15,636 nt of DNA from Candidatus Omnitrophota bacterium (GTDB lineage: Bacteria; Omnitrophota; Koll11; Aquiviventales; Aquiviventaceae). The notes below the pieces were generated by a model, which worked only from the letters and a program-made list of their open reading frames with translations, was not told the origin of the DNA and did no database searches. The translations under genes and the position numbers were made by a program. The stretch covers positions 1 through 15,636 of the forward strand of contig JACPXS010000144.1 of NCBI GenBank assembly GCA_016196415.1, written 5' to 3'. Of the stretch, positions 14,297-15,636 are shown piece by piece (positions within the stretch are counted from its first letter, which is position 1; every line of letters starts with the position of its first letter).

Positions 14297-14336
14297 ATTT
14301 TGCCTTGTGGTTTTACCTTTTGCGTTTGGACTTTTG
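14246..14336 (+). repeat. AT-rich inverted repeat of AAAAGTC/AAAAGG words overlapping the sufU stop
   Basis: The left arm at 14246-14277 and the right arm at 14305-14336 are reverse complements at 28 of 32 positions (counted by hand). They include an uninterrupted 11 bp, AAAACCACAAG with CTTGTGGTTTT. Inside the 27-base loop there is a smaller hairpin, CAAAAT-gttaa-ATTTTG. The sufU stop codon (14294-14296) lies in that inner loop. The base composition is strongly AT-rich against GC-rich flanks. The sufT ribosome site starts a few bases after the right arm. Confidence 0.8.
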
Positions 14337-14364
14337 AGTTGCCGGGAGGAGAAGAGGGATCACG

Positions 14365-14727
14365 ATGCCAGTCACTGAACAGCAGGTGATGGAGGCGCTG
14401 AAGCCGATCGAGGATCCCGAGCTCCATCTTGGGATCGTGGATCTCGGACTCATCTATGGGGCAGAAATCAATCCGCACCCAGATGGGGATGAAGTGAAGC
14501 TGGCCATGACGTTCACCTCGCCGTTCTGCCCGTACGGCCCGCAGCTCAAGGCGCTCGTGCAACGCGCCCTGACGGCGCTGCCCGGGGTGAAGTCGGCCGT
14601 GGTGAATGTGGTCTTCACGCCGCCCTGGGATCCGCACGCGATGGCCTCGGAAGAGTGCAAGATCGCGTTAGGGCTTGGGTGGGATGAGGAGCCTGAAGCC
14701 GGGCCAGAGATCGAGAACCAACGTTGA
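14365..14727 (+). CDS. sufT: SufT / DUF59 (MIP18) family Fe-S maturation protein
   Basis: A 120-residue DUF59-family protein. The helix and loop D-P-E-L-H-L-G-I-V-D-L-G-L-I-Y (residues 17-31) and the F-C-P-Y-G-P motif with the conserved Cys are diagnostic. The A-V-V-N-V-V-F-T-P-P-W-D-P strand closes the domain. SufT proteins help maturation of Fe-S proteins in bacteria with SufU-type operons. The related PaaD acts in phenylacetate metabolism, but its genes are absent here. The ATG at 14365 has GGGAGGAG and GAGGG sites upstream. It is the last gene of the operon. The C-terminal 20 residues are acidic and poorly conserved. Confidence 0.92.
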   Translation: MPVTEQQVMEALKPIEDPELHLGIVDLGLIYGAEINPHPDGDEVKLAMTFTSPFCPYGPQLKALVQRALTALPGVKSAVVNVVFTPPWDPHAMASEECKIALGLGWDEEPEAGPEIENQR

Positions 14728-14730
14728 GTC

Positions 14731-14820
14731 CGCGCCACATTCCCCGAACCCCCCGCCCTGTCGACACCGCTCCCGCCTCCGGAGTCCCGCCCACCGCCAC
14801 GTATCCCCGCAGCCCACGCC
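14731..14820 (+). terminator. C-rich, G-poor spacer after sufT; possible Rho-dependent termination region
   Basis: These 90 bases hold 52 C and only 17 G (hand count), with several C-runs and no clear stem-loop or T-run. Untranslated C-rich, G-poor RNA after the last gene of an operon is the typical setting for Rho loading. The function is inferred from composition only. Confidence 0.35.
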
Positions 14821-14826
14821 GAACCA

Positions 14827-14858
14827 TTGACGTCTAACACCTGTCGATCACGTATAAT
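14827..14858 (+). promoter_or_regulatory. probable pckA promoter with consensus -10
   Basis: A perfect TATAAT lies at 14853-14858 and is preceded by TTGACG at 14827-14832, but the spacing is 20 bases, longer than the usual 16-18. The start point would be near 14865, giving a leader of about 67 bases. The weak fit of the -35 may mean that an activator is needed. Confidence 0.5.
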
Positions 14859-14931
14859 AGGACACGCGTCATAGGCTCGGTCTGCCGTTCGCAGTAGACT
14901 CGCCGCCACACGCCATTCGGAGGACTACACG

Positions 14932-15636
14932 ATGCCGCACGCAGAACCAGCCGCTCACCACAATGCTGGAGGGCCCGCTGGAAGTTCGGCCAGGCAAGGT
15001 CCTGATATGGCGCGCCACGGGATCCGAAACCCCGGCCGCGTCTTCTGGAACCCTGAGGTGCCTCTCCTCTATGAAGAAGCGATCCGCCGACGGGAAGGCC
15101 AAGTGGCTGAGGGGGGCGCGTTGGTGGTGAGGACAGGACCGCACACCGGCCGATCTCCCAACGACAAGTTTATCGTCCAGGAGCCCTCAAGCGCGGAGCG
15201 GATTTGGTGGGGCAAGGTGAACCGCCCGTTTGATACGCGGCGGTTCGAACAGCTCCACGCGCGGCTGCTGTCCTCCCTCCAAGGCAAGGATCTCTTTGTG
15301 CAGGACTGCGTCGTCGGCGCCGAGCCGGCCTACCAACGCCCGATTCGGGTCATCACGGAGACGGCGTGGCATAGCGTGTTTGCTCGGACGATGTTCGCCC
15401 CCGCCCCGAGTGCCAGGGGGGGCGGCGCGGTCGTTCACCCCGAGTGCACCGTCCTCCATGCCCCGAACTTTCAAGCGGATCCCAACCGGGATGGGACCGC
15501 TTCCCCCACCTTCATCATCGTGCACTTCGGCCAGAAACTCGTCTTGATCGGCGGCACCAGCTACGCGGGAGAGATCAAGAAATCGGTGTTCACCATCATG
15601 AACTACCTGCTCCCCCTCGAGTGCGTGCTCTCCATG
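14932..15636 (+). CDS. pckA: phosphoenolpyruvate carboxykinase (ATP), N-terminal part
   Basis: The first 235 residues of an ATP-type PEP carboxykinase (about 530 in full), open at the window end. The enzyme converts oxaloacetate to PEP, linking the TCA genes at the left of the window to gluconeogenesis. The substrate-binding T-G-P-H-T-G-R-S-P-N-D-K-F segment (68-80; Arg74 matches E. coli Arg65), the W-W-G-K-V-N segment and Y-A-G-E-I-K-K-S-V-F-T-I-M-N-Y-L-L-P are clear. The first 30 residues are a non-conserved, Gly/His/Ala-rich extension. The ATG at 14932 has CGGAGG about nine bases upstream; a second in-frame ATG (residue 26) would remove most of the extension but has no such site. Confidence 0.95.
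   Translation, partial: MPHAEPAAHHNAGGPAGSSARQGPDMARHGIRNPGRVFWNPEVPLLYEEAIRRREGQVAEGGALVVRTGPHTGRSPNDKFIVQEPSSAERIWWGKVNRPFDTRRFEQLHARLLSSLQGKDLFVQDCVVGAEPAYQRPIRVITETAWHSVFARTMFAPAPSARGGGAVVHPECTVLHAPNFQADPNRDGTASPTFIIVHFGQKLVLIGGTSYAGEIKKSVFTIMNYLLPLECVLSM

Overview
The window is a GC-rich bacterial chromosome segment, densely coding, with nearly all genes on the + strand. It carries central carbon metabolism genes, iron-sulfur and iron-handling genes, and a few housekeeping or repair genes. No phage, transposase, CRISPR array, rRNA or tRNA is visible. The SUF operon type (Rrf2 regulator, sufCBD, Rieske protein, sufS-sufU, sufT), the stand-alone LigD-type phosphoesterase and the low-complexity 'word' repeats between genes would suit an uncultivated GC-rich lineage of the Nitrospirota/Methylomirabilota/Omnitrophota kind. 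That placement is a weak impression and the sequence here cannot settle it.

Layout. Positions 1-218 hold the C-terminal end of an unidentified protein with a terminal membrane helix. Positions 281-4689 are a carbon cluster: malate dehydrogenase (mdh), citrate synthase (gltA), and succinyl-CoA synthetase beta and alpha (sucC, sucD). After a repeat-filled gap comes a small Nfu-type Fe-S scaffold (4974-5198) with its own promoter and a clear intrinsic terminator. A minus-strand ferritin-like gene (5315-5734) converges on that terminator. The ferritin gene is divergent from a rhodanese (5880-6284), which is followed by a LigD-type 3'-phosphoesterase (6367-6867) and a ThiO-type glycine oxidase (6976-8109).

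Positions 8197-14727 are a complete SUF operon: Rrf2 regulator, sufC, sufB, sufD, Rieske ferredoxin, sufS, sufU, sufT. Several junctions overlap, and an IscR-type operator-like dyad lies immediately in front of the regulator. After a C-rich, G-poor spacer, ATP-type PEP carboxykinase (pckA) starts at 14932 and runs off the window.

How the genes work together. mdh, gltA and sucCD supply oxidative or reductive TCA steps, and pckA connects oxaloacetate to gluconeogenesis. SufS mobilises cysteine sulfur to SufU, SufBCD assembles clusters, SufT and Nfu probably assist maturation or transfer, the Rrf2 protein probably senses cluster status, and the ferritin-like protein may buffer iron.

The most unusual feature is a set of imperfect inverted repeats made of short degenerate words. 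They lie just 3' of (or overlapping) the stop codons of sucC, sucD, nfu and sufU, and each uses a different word. The one at sufU has become coding and gives SufU a lysine-rich tail.
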